A stretch of DNA of 42,860 bases from the NCBI GenBank assembly GCA_021324255.1, contig JAJPJL010000074.1, positions 1-42,860 on the forward strand, given 5' to 3'. The notes under the pieces are model-generated. The model made no database searches. It was not told the origin of the DNA and was given only the letters and a program-made list of their open reading frames with translations. The translations under genes and the position numbers were made by a program. This stretch comes from Bacillota bacterium. Lineage in GTDB: Bacteria > Sysuimicrobiota > Sysuimicrobiia > Sysuimicrobiales > Segetimicrobiaceae. Shown here piece by piece: positions 29,456 to 38,239 of this stretch (the stretch's first letter is position 1; each line of letters starts with the position of its first letter).

Positions 29456-31246
29456 ATGGAGCTGACACGCGGGAGCGCGGTCCCGCCCGGGGCGCGGACG
29501 GTGGACCCCGTCACCCTGGAGGTCGTCAATCAACGGCTCCAATCCATCGCGGACGAGATGGAGACGAGCCTGTGCCGCAGCGCGTTCTCGAGCATCGTCA
29601 AGGAAGCGATGGACGCGTCCTCGGCGCTGTTCGACCGGCGAGGCAACACCCTGGCGCAGGCCGCGGCGCTCCCGGGGCATCTCGGCATGATGATCCCGGC
29701 CGTGCGGCGCATCCTGGAGGCGTTCCCCTCGGCCACGATGCGCCCCGGCGACGTGTACGCCTTCAACGAGGTGTACGAGGGCGGCACGCACCTGCCGGAC
29801 ATCACGGTCGTCGTTCCGGTCTTTTGGGACCGGGAGGTCGTCGCGCTCAGCGTCACGATGGCGCACCATCAGGACGTGGGCGGCGCCGCGCCCGGAAGCA
29901 CGCCGCCGAACGCCACGGAGATCTTTGCCGAGGGCCTCCGCCTGCCGCCGGTGCGCCTGCTCGTCGACGGCCGGCCGAACCGCGATGTCTGGGAGATCCT
30001 CCGGCTCAACACGCGGGTGCCCGAGACGCTGCTCGGCGATCTGCGCGCGCAACTGGCCGCCGGCAACATCGGCCGGCGGCGGCTGGAGGAGCTGCGTGGC
30101 GAGTACCCGGCCGCGACGCTGCTCGCCGCGTTCGACGAGCTGCAGGACTACGCGGAGCGGCTGACGCGGCTCGCCGTCGAGCAGATCCCGGACGGGGACT
30201 ACGCGTTCGAGGACTTCCTCGATCACGACGGGGTGGAGCGCGATCGTCCGCTTCGCATCCGCGCTACGGTGTCCGTGCGCGGGTCCCGGCTTTGCGTCGA
30301 CTTCGCCGGTACGGACGCGCAGGCCAAGGGACCGGTCAACTCCGTGCCCGCGTCGACGATGTCGGCGGTCTACTACGTCGTGCGCGCGCTGGCGGGCTCG
30401 CGCGTGCCGAACAACCAGGGATGCTACCGGTGCGTGGAGATCGAAGCACCGGAGGGGACGCTCGTCAATCCGCTGCCGCCCGCGCCGGTCGGCCTGCGCT
30501 CGTACACCATCAAGCGCATCGTCGACGTGCTCCAGGGAGCGCTGGCGCAGGCGCTGCCGGATCGCATCCCCGCGGCGTCGCACGGCCAGATCTCGCTCAT
30601 GCTGGTCGGCGGCCGCCGCAAGGAGACCAACAAGCTGTGGGTCGGGTTTCTCGGCGTGCCGTTTTCGGGCGGCGGGGGCGCGCGGCCGGCCAAGGACGGC
30701 ATCGACGTCGTGGAGACGGACATCAACAACTGCACCAGTTACCCGATCGAGGCCTGCGAGATGGAGTCGCCGGTGCAGTTCGACCGCCTGCAGCTCTGGA
30801 CGGACTCCGGCGGCGCCGGGACATATCGCGGCGGTCTGGGATACGTCGCGGTGTGCCGCTGGACCGGCGGACCGGTCGTGTTTTCACACCGGCGGGACCG
30901 GCACAACTTCCGGCCGTGGGGCCTCTACGGCGGCCGCCCCGCCCCGTTGTGCCGGACCGTCGTCGTGCGGCGCGACGGCCGGGCGGAGGAGTTGCCGTCG
31001 AAGATCCTCACCCACCTCGACGAGGGCGATACGCTGCAGTTCTTCACGACGGGCGGCGGCGGGTACGGGGACCCGCTGGCGCGCGATCCCGACCGGGTCC
31101 TCGCGGACGTGCTGGACGGCCGCGTCTCCGTCGAGGCGGCGCGCCGGGACTACGGCGTCGTCTTGGATCCGAGCGGCACGCGCGTCGACCGGGCGGCGAC
31201 CCTGGCGCTGCGGGCGCAGCCCCGGCACGGCGCGGGCCCGGCGTGA
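29456..31246 (+). CDS. hyuB: Hydantoinase B/oxoprolinase family subunit
   Basis: This 596-residue cytoplasmic subunit corresponds to HyuB or the C-terminal half of 5-oxoprolinase. With HyuA it performs ATP-dependent opening of a hydantoin or oxoproline ring; relatives in acetone and acetophenone carboxylases use the same scaffold. The start MELTRGSAVPPGARTVDPVTLEVVNQRLQSIADEMETSL and RSAFSSIVKEAMDASSALFDRRGNTLAQAAALPGHLGMM are family hallmarks. The end contains FTTGGGGYGDP, also typical. The ATG at 29456 follows GGGAGGAGG by six bases. Its TGA shares a base with the hyuA start (TGATG). The order B before A is less common than A before B. It follows an importer whose ligand it probably processes. 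Confidence 0.92.
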   Translation: MELTRGSAVPPGARTVDPVTLEVVNQRLQSIADEMETSLCRSAFSSIVKEAMDASSALFDRRGNTLAQAAALPGHLGMMIPAVRRILEAFPSATMRPGDVYAFNEVYEGGTHLPDITVVVPVFWDREVVALSVTMAHHQDVGGAAPGSTPPNATEIFAEGLRLPPVRLLVDGRPNRDVWEILRLNTRVPETLLGDLRAQLAAGNIGRRRLEELRGEYPAATLLAAFDELQDYAERLTRLAVEQIPDGDYAFEDFLDHDGVERDRPLRIRATVSVRGSRLCVDFAGTDAQAKGPVNSVPASTMSAVYYVVRALAGSRVPNNQGCYRCVEIEAPEGTLVNPLPPAPVGLRSYTIKRIVDVLQGALAQALPDRIPAASHGQISLMLVGGRRKETNKLWVGFLGVPFSGGGGARPAKDGIDVVETDINNCTSYPIEACEMESPVQFDRLQLWTDSGGAGTYRGGLGYVAVCRWTGGPVVFSHRRDRHNFRPWGLYGGRPAPLCRTVVVRRDGRAEELPSKILTHLDEGDTLQFFTTGGGGYGDPLARDPDRVLADVLDGRVSVEAARRDYGVVLDPSGTRVDRAATLALRAQPRHGAGPA

Positions 31247-33369
31247 TGCCGCCCGCGGATGCGCGCGCCACGGAGAGCGGGGGACACGCGGTGGATGAGC
31301 GCGGAGGCCGCCTGATCGTCGGCATCGACGTCGGGGGCACGTTTACCGATGTCGTGGCGGTCGACCGCGAGCGGCAGGCGCTCGTGGCCCTCAAGGTGCC
31401 GTCGCAGCCGCAGGACCCGGCCGGCGCGTTCCTGGAGGGCCTGCGGCGGGCCGTCGCCGCGGCGGGCCGCCGTCCGGACGACGTCGAGCGCATCGTACAC
31501 GGGACGACGATCGGCACCAACGCCGTGCTCGAGCACAAGGGGGCGACGCTCGGGATCCTCACGACCGCGGGGTTCGAGGACATCCTGCCGATGGGCCGGA
31601 TGAAGCGGGCGGAGATGTACGATCTCAACGCGGACCCGGAAGAACCGTTGTTCCTCGCGCCGCGCCGCCGGATCATCGGCATTCCCGAGCGGGTGGACGC
31701 GCGCGGCGCGGTGCTCCGCGAGCTCGACGAGGACGCGGTGCTCGCGGCCGTCCGCCGCCTCACGGAGGAGCACGGCGTCGAGGCGATCGCCGTGTGCTAC
31801 CTGTTTTCGTTTCTCCGCCCGGAGCACGAGCAGCGCACGGCGGCGCTGATCCACGGGCGCTGGCCCGATCTGCCGGTGTCGCTGTCGTCGGCCGTGGATC
31901 CCAGATTCCGCGAGTACGAGCGACTCGTGGTCACCGCCTTCGACGCGTATCTGCGCCCGGCGGTCTCGTCCTACCTGCGCAACCTCGAAGAGCGGCTCGC
32001 CGGGCACGGATTTCGCTGCCCGTTCCAGATCATGCAGTCGCACGGCGGGATCTCCGCCGCGCGGCTTGCCGTCGAGCGCCCGGTGGGGACGATGCTGTCC
32101 GGTCCGGCCGCCGGGGTCGTCGCCGGCGCCGCGGCGGGGCGCGACGCCGGCTTTCGCGATCTCGTCACGCTGGATATGGGCGGGACCAGCTTCGACGTGG
32201 CGATGGTTCGCGACGGCCGCATCGAAACGAGCACCGAAGGCCGGATCGACAAGTATCCGCTCCGCGTCCCCATGGTGGACGTGCACACGATCGGCGCCGG
32301 CGGCGGGAGCATCGCGTTCCTGGACGCCGCGGGCGGCCTGAAGGTAGGGCCGGAGAGCGCGGGCGCGCAGCCGGGACCGGCGTGCTACGGCAAGGGCGGG
32401 GCCGAGCCGACCGTGACCGACGCCAGCCTGGTGCTCGGGTACCTCAATCCCGCGCGGTACGCGGGCGGCGGCTTCGAACTGTACCCCGAGCTCGCGCGCG
32501 AGGCCATCCTGAGGCGCATCGCCGGGCGGCTCGGCATGGACGTGCCGCAGGCGGCCGCGGGCATCCACGACATCGTGAACACGCAGATGGCGGAGGCGGT
32601 GCGCCTGGTATCGGTCCGGCGCGGGTACGACCTGCGCGGGATCGCGCTCGTGGCGATGGGCGGCGCGGGGCCGGTGCATGCGGGCCGGCTCGCGGCGCTC
32701 CTGGGCGCCCGGGCCGTGGTCGTGCCGCCGCGGCCGGGGGTCGGCTCCGCGTACGGGCTGCTCATGGCGGACATCCGGCACGAGCAGGTGCGCCCGTACC
32801 CGCGGCCGATGGCGCACGCGTCGGCGGCCGAGGTGGCCGCGGTGTTTGCGGCCATCGACGCCCAGTGCACCGAGGCGATGCGGATCGAGCGGGTTCCCCT
32901 GGAGCGCGTCACGGTGCAGCGGTACGCGGAGATGCGGTACGTCGGTCAGTCGTACGAGCTCAGCGTGCCGGTCCCGGACGGACCGATCGACGCAGCGGCG
33001 CTCACGGCGCTGCGCCGGCGCTTCGACGAGGTGCACGACCGCTACTACGGCCACCACAGCGACGAGAGCGAGGTCGAGTTGGTGAGCCTGCGGGGCGTCC
33101 ACGCCTACACGCTGCCGGCGCCCGCGGCCGGCCCGGCCGACCTACCGGCGACGAGCCCGGCCGCCGCCGGGACGCGCCGCGCGTACTTCGCCGGGCACGG
33201 GCATCAGGCCGTCCCAGTGTACGACCGCTTCGCCCTGCCGCCCGGCGCGACGGTGTCCGGGCCGGCGATCCTGGACCAGGACGACACGACGACGGTCGTG
33301 TACCCGGGTCAGGTCGCCCGCGTCCACGCAAGCGGGAGCGTCATCATCGCGCCGGCGCCTGTGCGGTAA
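31246..33369 (+). CDS. hyuA: Hydantoinase A/oxoprolinase family ATP-binding subunit
   Basis: This 707-residue partner of HyuB has the actin/acetokinase-like fold. The phosphate-1 loop is LIVGIDVGGTFTDVVAVD (~residue 25). HGTTIGTNAVLEHKGATLGILTTAGFEDIL follows. The second phosphate region is DLVTLDMGGTSFDVAMVRDG, and VGPESAGAQPGPACYGKGGAEPTVTDA is a family hallmark. It ends with GPAILDQDDTTTVVYPGQ. ATP would phosphorylate the ring amide to allow opening. The start at 31246 overlaps the hyuB stop; another in-frame start lies at 31291-31294 and cannot be excluded. Oxoprolinase, N-methylhydantoinase and carboxylase activities cannot be separated by eye. Confidence 0.92.
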   Translation: MPPADARATESGGHAVDERGGRLIVGIDVGGTFTDVVAVDRERQALVALKVPSQPQDPAGAFLEGLRRAVAAAGRRPDDVERIVHGTTIGTNAVLEHKGATLGILTTAGFEDILPMGRMKRAEMYDLNADPEEPLFLAPRRRIIGIPERVDARGAVLRELDEDAVLAAVRRLTEEHGVEAIAVCYLFSFLRPEHEQRTAALIHGRWPDLPVSLSSAVDPRFREYERLVVTAFDAYLRPAVSSYLRNLEERLAGHGFRCPFQIMQSHGGISAARLAVERPVGTMLSGPAAGVVAGAAAGRDAGFRDLVTLDMGGTSFDVAMVRDGRIETSTEGRIDKYPLRVPMVDVHTIGAGGGSIAFLDAAGGLKVGPESAGAQPGPACYGKGGAEPTVTDASLVLGYLNPARYAGGGFELYPELAREAILRRIAGRLGMDVPQAAAGIHDIVNTQMAEAVRLVSVRRGYDLRGIALVAMGGAGPVHAGRLAALLGARAVVVPPRPGVGSAYGLLMADIRHEQVRPYPRPMAHASAAEVAAVFAAIDAQCTEAMRIERVPLERVTVQRYAEMRYVGQSYELSVPVPDGPIDAAALTALRRRFDEVHDRYYGHHSDESEVELVSLRGVHAYTLPAPAAGPADLPATSPAAAGTRRAYFAGHGHQAVPVYDRFALPPGATVSGPAILDQDDTTTVVYPGQVARVHASGSVIIAPAPVR

Positions 33370-33430
33370 CGATCGAGTGCGCGGCGACGGGTCCCGAGCC
33401 CACCCGCTCGCGGGCGCGGGTGAGCCGGAC

Positions 33431-34564
33431 CTAGACGCGAAAGCGTGCGGGCGAGAACGGCGCGAGGTCCACGTCCGGAGTCCGGCCGAGCACGGCATCA
33501 CCGACGATCTTGCCGCTGAACGGTCCGAGTTGCAGGCCGCTCGGGCCGTGGCCGGTCGCCACGTACGCTCCCTCGACGGACGGCAGCGGTCCAAGCACCG
33601 GCAGCCCGTCGGCCGACAGCGGCCGCAGGCCGACGCGCATCTCCACGACCTCCGCGGGCGCCAGTCCCGGCGCCACCCGCATCGCCTGCGAGAGCACCTC
33701 GCGGACCCCGCCGGCCGTGAGCACCGGCTCGAATCCCGATCCGGTCTCGCGCGTCGCGCCCGCAACGATCCGACCGCCGGGCCACGCCACGATATAGTGT
33801 TCGCGGAACCCGCTGATGATGGGCCACTCGCCGGTGGGGCGGCCGGCGAGGCGCAGGTGGATGATCTGCCCTCGCTGCGGCGCGACCCGGACCGGCATGT
33901 CGAGCGCGTCGGTGAGCGCCGGGGACCACGCCCCGCCGGCGATCACGACGCTCGAGGCCCGAAGCTCCTCCCGGTCGACGGCGACACCGGCGGCGCGCCC
34001 GTGCTCGACGAGGACCCGGGCGACGCTGCCCTGCCGGATGCGGACACCGCGGCGCTCGCCGGCGCGGCGCAGCGCGCGGGCGAGCAGCCGTCCGTCGACG
34101 CGCCCGGCGGCACGGGACAGTAACGCGCCGTGCACGTCCCCGAGCGGCGGGAACAGCCGCCGCGCCTCGTCCGGCGCGATCTCGCGGAGGTCCTCCGGAG
34201 CGGGCCGCCCCGTGGCGGCCTGCCGCGCAAAGATCGCAGCGCGGGCCGCCTCGAACTCGCGACGGTCGCGCTCGTCGCTTGCGATCAGCATCAGCGGACA
34301 ACGCGCGTACCCCGTGTCGCCCGCATCGTCCGCCTCGAGGCGCGCGATCAACGCCGGATAGTAGTCGAACGCCTTGACGGCGAGCTCGTGCAGGGGATCG
34401 GTGCCGCGGCTCAGGGCCCCGCCGGAGAGGATGCCCGCGCCGGCCGCCGTGGCCTGCCCCGCGTCGCTGCGGTCGACCAGGGTCACGCGCGCGCCTTCGC
34501 AGACGAGATGGTAGGCGGCGGACAGCCCGACCACGCCGCCTCCGACCACGACGACGTCGCTCAT
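33431..34564 (-). CDS. Glycine-oxidase-like FAD-dependent oxidoreductase
   Basis: This 377-residue DAO-superfamily enzyme starts MSDVVVVGGGVVGLSAAYHLVCEGARVTLVDR. Features of glycine oxidase ThiO and DadA follow: AGILSGGALSRGTDPLHELAVKAFDYYPALI, VAPQRGQIIHLRL, and the C-terminal FAD region VGLRPLSADGLPVLGPLPSVEGAYVATGHGPSGLQLGPFSGK. It would oxidise glycine, sarcosine, N-methyl or D-amino acids to imines. It converges on hyuA with a 61-base gap. In a hydantoin pathway it could act on the N-substituted amino acid released by ring opening. No thiamine genes are near, which argues against a dedicated ThiO role. Confidence 0.9.
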   Translation of the reverse strand: MSDVVVVGGGVVGLSAAYHLVCEGARVTLVDRSDAGQATAAGAGILSGGALSRGTDPLHELAVKAFDYYPALIARLEADDAGDTGYARCPLMLIASDERDRREFEAARAAIFARQAATGRPAPEDLREIAPDEARRLFPPLGDVHGALLSRAAGRVDGRLLARALRRAGERRGVRIRQGSVARVLVEHGRAAGVAVDREELRASSVVIAGGAWSPALTDALDMPVRVAPQRGQIIHLRLAGRPTGEWPIISGFREHYIVAWPGGRIVAGATRETGSGFEPVLTAGGVREVLSQAMRVAPGLAPAEVVEMRVGLRPLSADGLPVLGPLPSVEGAYVATGHGPSGLQLGPFSGKIVGDAVLGRTPDVDLAPFSPARFRV

Positions 34565-34589
34565 CGCCCGCTCGCCCGCGGCGCGCCGG

Positions 34590-34781
34590 TCATGCGGGCC
34601 CCTTGCCTTTGCTGCCGATCTCCACGATGTTGACGCTCACCTGGTACCGGCGCCCGTCGGCGGCCTGCACCTTGCCTTGGCCGTAGAAGCCGCGCGATCC
34701 GGTCTTGAACTGCTTCGGCTCGGCCACGATGGTCTCCGCGCCGCCGGCAACCTCGATCGTGATCTTGGCCACCTCGGTCAT
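34590..34781 (-). CDS. 63-residue protein of unknown function
   Basis: This small protein (MTEVAKITIEVAGGAETIVAEPKQF, then KTGSRGFYGQGKVQAADGRRYQVSVNIVEIGSK) alternates short beta strands with turns and looks like a compact beta protein. The ATG follows GAGGAGCC. It lies 25 bases upstream of the glycine-oxidase-like gene on the same strand, so the two may be co-transcribed. I recognise no named family, but its strand-like pattern and good ribosome site support a real gene. It is probably cytoplasmic. Confidence 0.65.
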   Translation of the reverse strand: MTEVAKITIEVAGGAETIVAEPKQFKTGSRGFYGQGKVQAADGRRYQVSVNIVEIGSKGKGPA

Positions 34782-34878
34782 CAGCGGCTCCTCGACACGA
34801 AGGCATGCGTGGTCCCACTGGACTGTACGGGTCCGGCGGGGACAAGTCCTCGCACCGGTCGAGGTGACCGCGGCCGCC

Positions 34879-35787
34879 CTACTCTGGCGCGGGCGCGGCC
34901 ATGATCGCGGACCGCTGGATGTCCTCGTACCGGACGTTGTCGACGTCGAACGCTTCGATGTTGCTGCGGAGCCGCGTGAACGTCTGATCGAAGCCGGGCA
35001 GCGTCTTGCGCTGCCGCGTCAGGGGCGTCGTGCGGGCGAGCACGTAGTTCTTGACGTACGGATGGCGGATGCCGCGCCGCTTGATCCGCTCGACCGCGCG
35101 GCCGAGCACCTCGTCGGCGGCGCGTACGAGCGCGGCGCGCTCCTCGCGCTCCGGCAGCGTCCTGCGGAACGTGCCGTTGAGAAACTTGTCCACGCGGCGA
35201 AGGATGGGCGCAAACGCGCCGCCGGCGAACCGCTTGTTGGTCTCGTAGAGCAGGCCCAGCGTGATGAAGTGTGGCGCCTCGAACTGGAACACGTAATCGT
35301 TCTCGCCGCGCGCGGGCTCGGCGCCGGCGAGCCCGCGATACATCCGGATCACCTCGAGCGATTTCTCCTTGAGGTTGTGCGCCTTTTCCGTGTTCAATGC
35401 GAGGATCTCGTAGGCCACCTCGGGCTCGGGGACGACGATGGCGGCGATCATGTCGGCCTTGAGCTTCCGCATGATCTCCCGCCGGTGGTTCCCGTTCGGC
35501 GTCCAATAGCGGCCCGGCTGGGGCGACATAACGACGATGGGATCGACGAAGCGATCGAGCTTCTTCACGACGGCCGTCAGGCGTTTGACGTGGGTCGGGG
35601 AGAGATCACGCTGGTAGGGCGTGGCCTCGACCTTGGCCGTCGGCAGGAGGCCGAAGATCTGCCAGTGCTCGCCGAGCGGCTCCCGGTACAGGGCCAGGAC
35701 GCGGCCGCCGTCGCGCTCGATCTGTTCGGCGAGCGCGGCCGTCCTCGCGGGCGGCACGCCGTTTGGATAGACCGTCCACTGCGCCAT
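34879..35787 (-). CDS. ParB/sulfiredoxin-like domain protein
   Basis: This 302-residue protein has a ParB-like N-terminal domain. YQRDLSPTHVKRLTAVVKKLDRFVDPIVV resembles the ParB start, and TPNGNHRREIMRKLKADMIAAIVV (near residue 95) the ParB GHRR box, here GNHRR. The rest is helical and charged: NTEKAHNLKEKSLEVIRMYRG, then NKRFAGGAFAPILRRVDKFLNG. There is no ParA gene, no visible helix-turn-helix of the partition type, and no parS-like site nearby, so chromosome segregation is unlikely; such orphan ParB-fold proteins may bind CTP or nucleic acid. A good ribosome site (GGTGAGGCG) precedes the ATG. It is divergent from the serine-hydrolase gene. Confidence 0.78.
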   Translation of the reverse strand: MAQWTVYPNGVPPARTAALAEQIERDGGRVLALYREPLGEHWQIFGLLPTAKVEATPYQRDLSPTHVKRLTAVVKKLDRFVDPIVVMSPQPGRYWTPNGNHRREIMRKLKADMIAAIVVPEPEVAYEILALNTEKAHNLKEKSLEVIRMYRGLAGAEPARGENDYVFQFEAPHFITLGLLYETNKRFAGGAFAPILRRVDKFLNGTFRRTLPEREERAALVRAADEVLGRAVERIKRRGIRHPYVKNYVLARTTPLTRQRKTLPGFDQTFTRLRSNIEAFDVDNVRYEDIQRSAIMAAPAPE

Positions 35788-35947
35788 CGCGCCTCACCGC
35801 CCCTTCGACACGGCCGCGCCCTACGCGGCGAGTATATATCATTGGGTAGGGTCCGGTGGCGCACCTCCCGAACCAACCACGGGTGCGTTCCGGCGGCGCC
35901 CACCGGCGCGCCGCGCCGCACGATACCCGCACGAGGAGGGCAAGGGC

Positions 35948-36850
35948 ATGGCCGATGTGCTCCGCCGGCGGATCCGCAGGATCGCCTCGCGGCTCGACGG
36001 CACGATGGGCGTGTACGTGCACGCGGTCGCGACGGGCGAGACGGTCGCGGTCAACGCCGACGAGCCGTTTCAGATGGCGAGCGTGTTCAAGATTCCGGTC
36101 CTGGCCGAGCTGCTGACGCAGGTCGACGCCGGCCAGCGATCGCTCGACGATCGGGTGACGCTCACGGAGGCGATGAAGACGCCGGGATCGGGCGTGCTCA
36201 AGGAGCTGTCGGCCGGTCTCTCGTTCACGCTGCGCGATCTCGCGACGCTCATGATCATCATCAGCGACAACACGGCGACGGACATCCTGCTGGGGTTGGT
36301 GACGAAGGAGGCCGTCAACGAACGCGTCCGCGCGTGCGGCTTGGAGCGGACGGTGGTGACGATGAGCTGCCGCGAGCTCCTGTACAATCTGGTGCGCCTG
36401 GATGCGGCCGAGGACACGCCGGAGATGCGTCAAACCGCGGTGGAGCGGCTCCGGCGGCGCGAACTCGATCCCGACGCCCGGGTCTACCGGGATCCCTCGG
36501 CCAACATGACGACGCCCCGGGAGATGGGGCGGTTGCTCGAGGCGGTGCTCCGCCCCACGTTGGACGGCGCCGCCGGCGGCGGGCCGCTGCCGCATACCGT
36601 GTGCCGCGGTATGCTCGAGATCATGCGCCGCCAGCAGGTCCGGGACCGGCTGCCGTTGTTGCTGCCGCCGTCGGTCGAGATCGCGCACAAGACCGGCTCC
36701 CTCTCGCGTGTCAGCAACGACGCCGCGATCCTGTACGCGCCCCGGAGCGCGTGCGTGGTGACCGTGTTCACGCGGGATCTGGCCGACGATCTCAAGGGGC
36801 GCCTGGCCATCGGCCAGGTGGGACGCGCGGTGTATGAGGCGTACGCTTAG
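35948..36850 (+). CDS. Serine hydrolase of the beta-lactamase fold, without signal peptide
   Basis: This 300-residue protein has the penicillin-binding/class A beta-lactamase active-site motifs: S45-x-x-K48 (ASVFKIPV), S106-D107-N108 (IISDNTATDILLG) and K248-T249-G250 (IAHKTGSL). The omega-loop region (ELDPDARVYRDPSANMTTP, ~172-190) has no Glu-x-x-Leu-Asn, so the general base Glu166 of class A enzymes is not recognisable. The protein begins MADVLRRRIRRIASRLDGTMG directly after a strong ribosome site (GAGGAGGGCAAGG) and has no export signal. It may be a cytoplasmic amidase or esterase rather than an antibiotic-resistance enzyme. Its neighbours give no hint of its role. Confidence 0.85.
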   Translation: MADVLRRRIRRIASRLDGTMGVYVHAVATGETVAVNADEPFQMASVFKIPVLAELLTQVDAGQRSLDDRVTLTEAMKTPGSGVLKELSAGLSFTLRDLATLMIIISDNTATDILLGLVTKEAVNERVRACGLERTVVTMSCRELLYNLVRLDAAEDTPEMRQTAVERLRRRELDPDARVYRDPSANMTTPREMGRLLEAVLRPTLDGAAGGGPLPHTVCRGMLEIMRRQQVRDRLPLLLPPSVEIAHKTGSLSRVSNDAAILYAPRSACVVTVFTRDLADDLKGRLAIGQVGRAVYEAYA

Positions 36851-37010
36851 TGCGGCGCTTCAGCGTGGCGACACGGGGAGCGCCAGGCCGAACGCCTCGA
36901 CGACGACGCACGGGCCCCGCTCCGGGAGATTGCGGTGAGACGAGCCGCAGCACGTCATGGGAGGACGAGATGAGACCGGATCACACAGCGCGCCGCGGGA
37001 GGGGTCTTTT

Positions 37011-38132
37011 GTGACGGCGAGTATCGCGACGGGCGCGCTCGCCGCGCCGCGCGCACGCCCGCGCGGGTTGCGCGCCGCGCCCGGACCATTGGCCGTGCCC
37101 GCGCAGACCCGCGAGAACGGAGCCGGGGATCCCCGGGACGCGTTGCTCGAGCTGTACAACCTGCACGACGAGCCGCCCCCTAGCGCGCGGGCGGCGTTCC
37201 CGGGCGTCGACCCGTGGCGGTGGCAGTACTTCGAGGGCGTGGCCTGCCCGGCGCGCGTTGCCGTGCCGGTCGACGACGCCGCGGCCTGGCAACTCTATCC
37301 CGGCTTCCGCGAAGTGTACAACAAGCTCTTTATCTGCGCCACGCAAGGCATCGCGCACGCCCCGCACGGCGTCATGCCCCCGCGCTTCCCCGTATTCAGC
37401 AAGCCGATCGTCAACCTGCACGGCATGGGCGCCGGCGGGTTCGTCCTTCGGTCCGCCGCGGACCTCGATGCGCACTTCACGCCGGGACACTTTTGGATGA
37501 CGCTGTTCGAAGGGCGCCACATCAGCACCGACGTCGCGCTCGTCGGGGGCGCGCCGCGGTGGTGGAGCCATACCGAGGGCAAGCGGCTGCCGGGCGGCAG
37601 ATTCGACTACTGGATCGTGCTCGGGCGGCCGCTGCCGCGGCTGGAGGCGTACTGCCGCCGCTGGATCCGCCGTCACCTTCGCGGCTTCACCGGCATCGTC
37701 AACTTCGAGTCCATCGGCGGCAAGATCATCGAGTGCCACCTGCGCATGTCGGAACAATGGATCGACCTCCACGGGCCGGGATGGCTGGAGTGCGTCGTGG
37801 ACCTCTACGCGCACGGCCGGTGGCGATTCGACGTCCTCCCGCGCCGCGGCTACAGCATCGCGCTGTTCGGCGCGCACGGGCGGCACCATTGGATCGACCC
37901 CGCGGCCGTGCGCCGGCTGCGCCGGACCCCGGGAGTGTCGAGCATCCAGATCACGTTCGATCCGCGGCGGCCGCTCGCGCGGCACGCGATGCCGCCGGGC
38001 GGGTTCCGGCTGGCCATCGTCAACTGCTGGGACCTGAGGATTGGGCGGGCGATCCGCGATCGGTTGGCGCGCGCGTTTGTCACGGTGGCCGCGAACGGCG
38101 GCGGGCCGCACCCGGCGCCGGCGCCGCCGTGA
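37011..38132 (+). CDS. ATP-grasp-like protein of unknown function
   Basis: This 373-residue protein shows a pattern like ATP-grasp ligases. [21 protein letters not shown] has the ATP-binding lysine followed by a glycine-rich loop, and [31 protein letters not shown] has acidic residues placed as in the metal-binding strand. [32 protein letters not shown] lies between. ATP-grasp enzymes join a carboxylate to an amine or thiol through an acyl phosphate. The start is chosen at GTG 37011 because GGGAGGGG lies five bases before it; an ATG at 36957 is in frame. The N-terminal ~45 residues are low in complexity. It precedes ilvD by 107 bases. The ATP-grasp call is by eye and tentative. Confidence 0.65.
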   Translation: MTASIATGALAAPRARPRGLRAAPGPLAVPAQTRENGAGDPRDALLELYNLHDEPPPSARAAFPGVDPWRWQYFEGVACPARVAVPVDDAAAWQLYPGFREVYNKLFICATQGIAHAPHGVMPPRFPVFSKPIVNLHGMGAGGFVLRSAADLDAHFTPGHFWMTLFEGRHISTDVALVGGAPRWWSHTEGKRLPGGRFDYWIVLGRPLPRLEAYCRRWIRRHLRGFTGIVNFESIGGKIIECHLRMSEQWIDLHGPGWLECVVDLYAHGRWRFDVLPRRGYSIALFGAHGRHHWIDPAAVRRLRRTPGVSSIQITFDPRRPLARHAMPPGGFRLAIVNCWDLRIGRAIRDRLARAFVTVAANGGGPHPAPAPP

Positions 38133-38239
38133 CGGCGCCGGCCGCGCCGGAGCGGGCGGGGGAGGGCTCTCAGCGCATACCGGAGAAAGGGCGGGCACGT
38201 TTGCGCGCCGCACGCGCGCGCGAGGAGGCCGATCGACCC

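Noticed and set aside
29572-33369. A 1265-codon plus-strand frame that looks like a HyuB-HyuA fusion
   Set aside because: The first ~560 codons are out of frame with real hyuB and have no family motifs; hyuA begins at 31246 by overlap with the hyuB stop.
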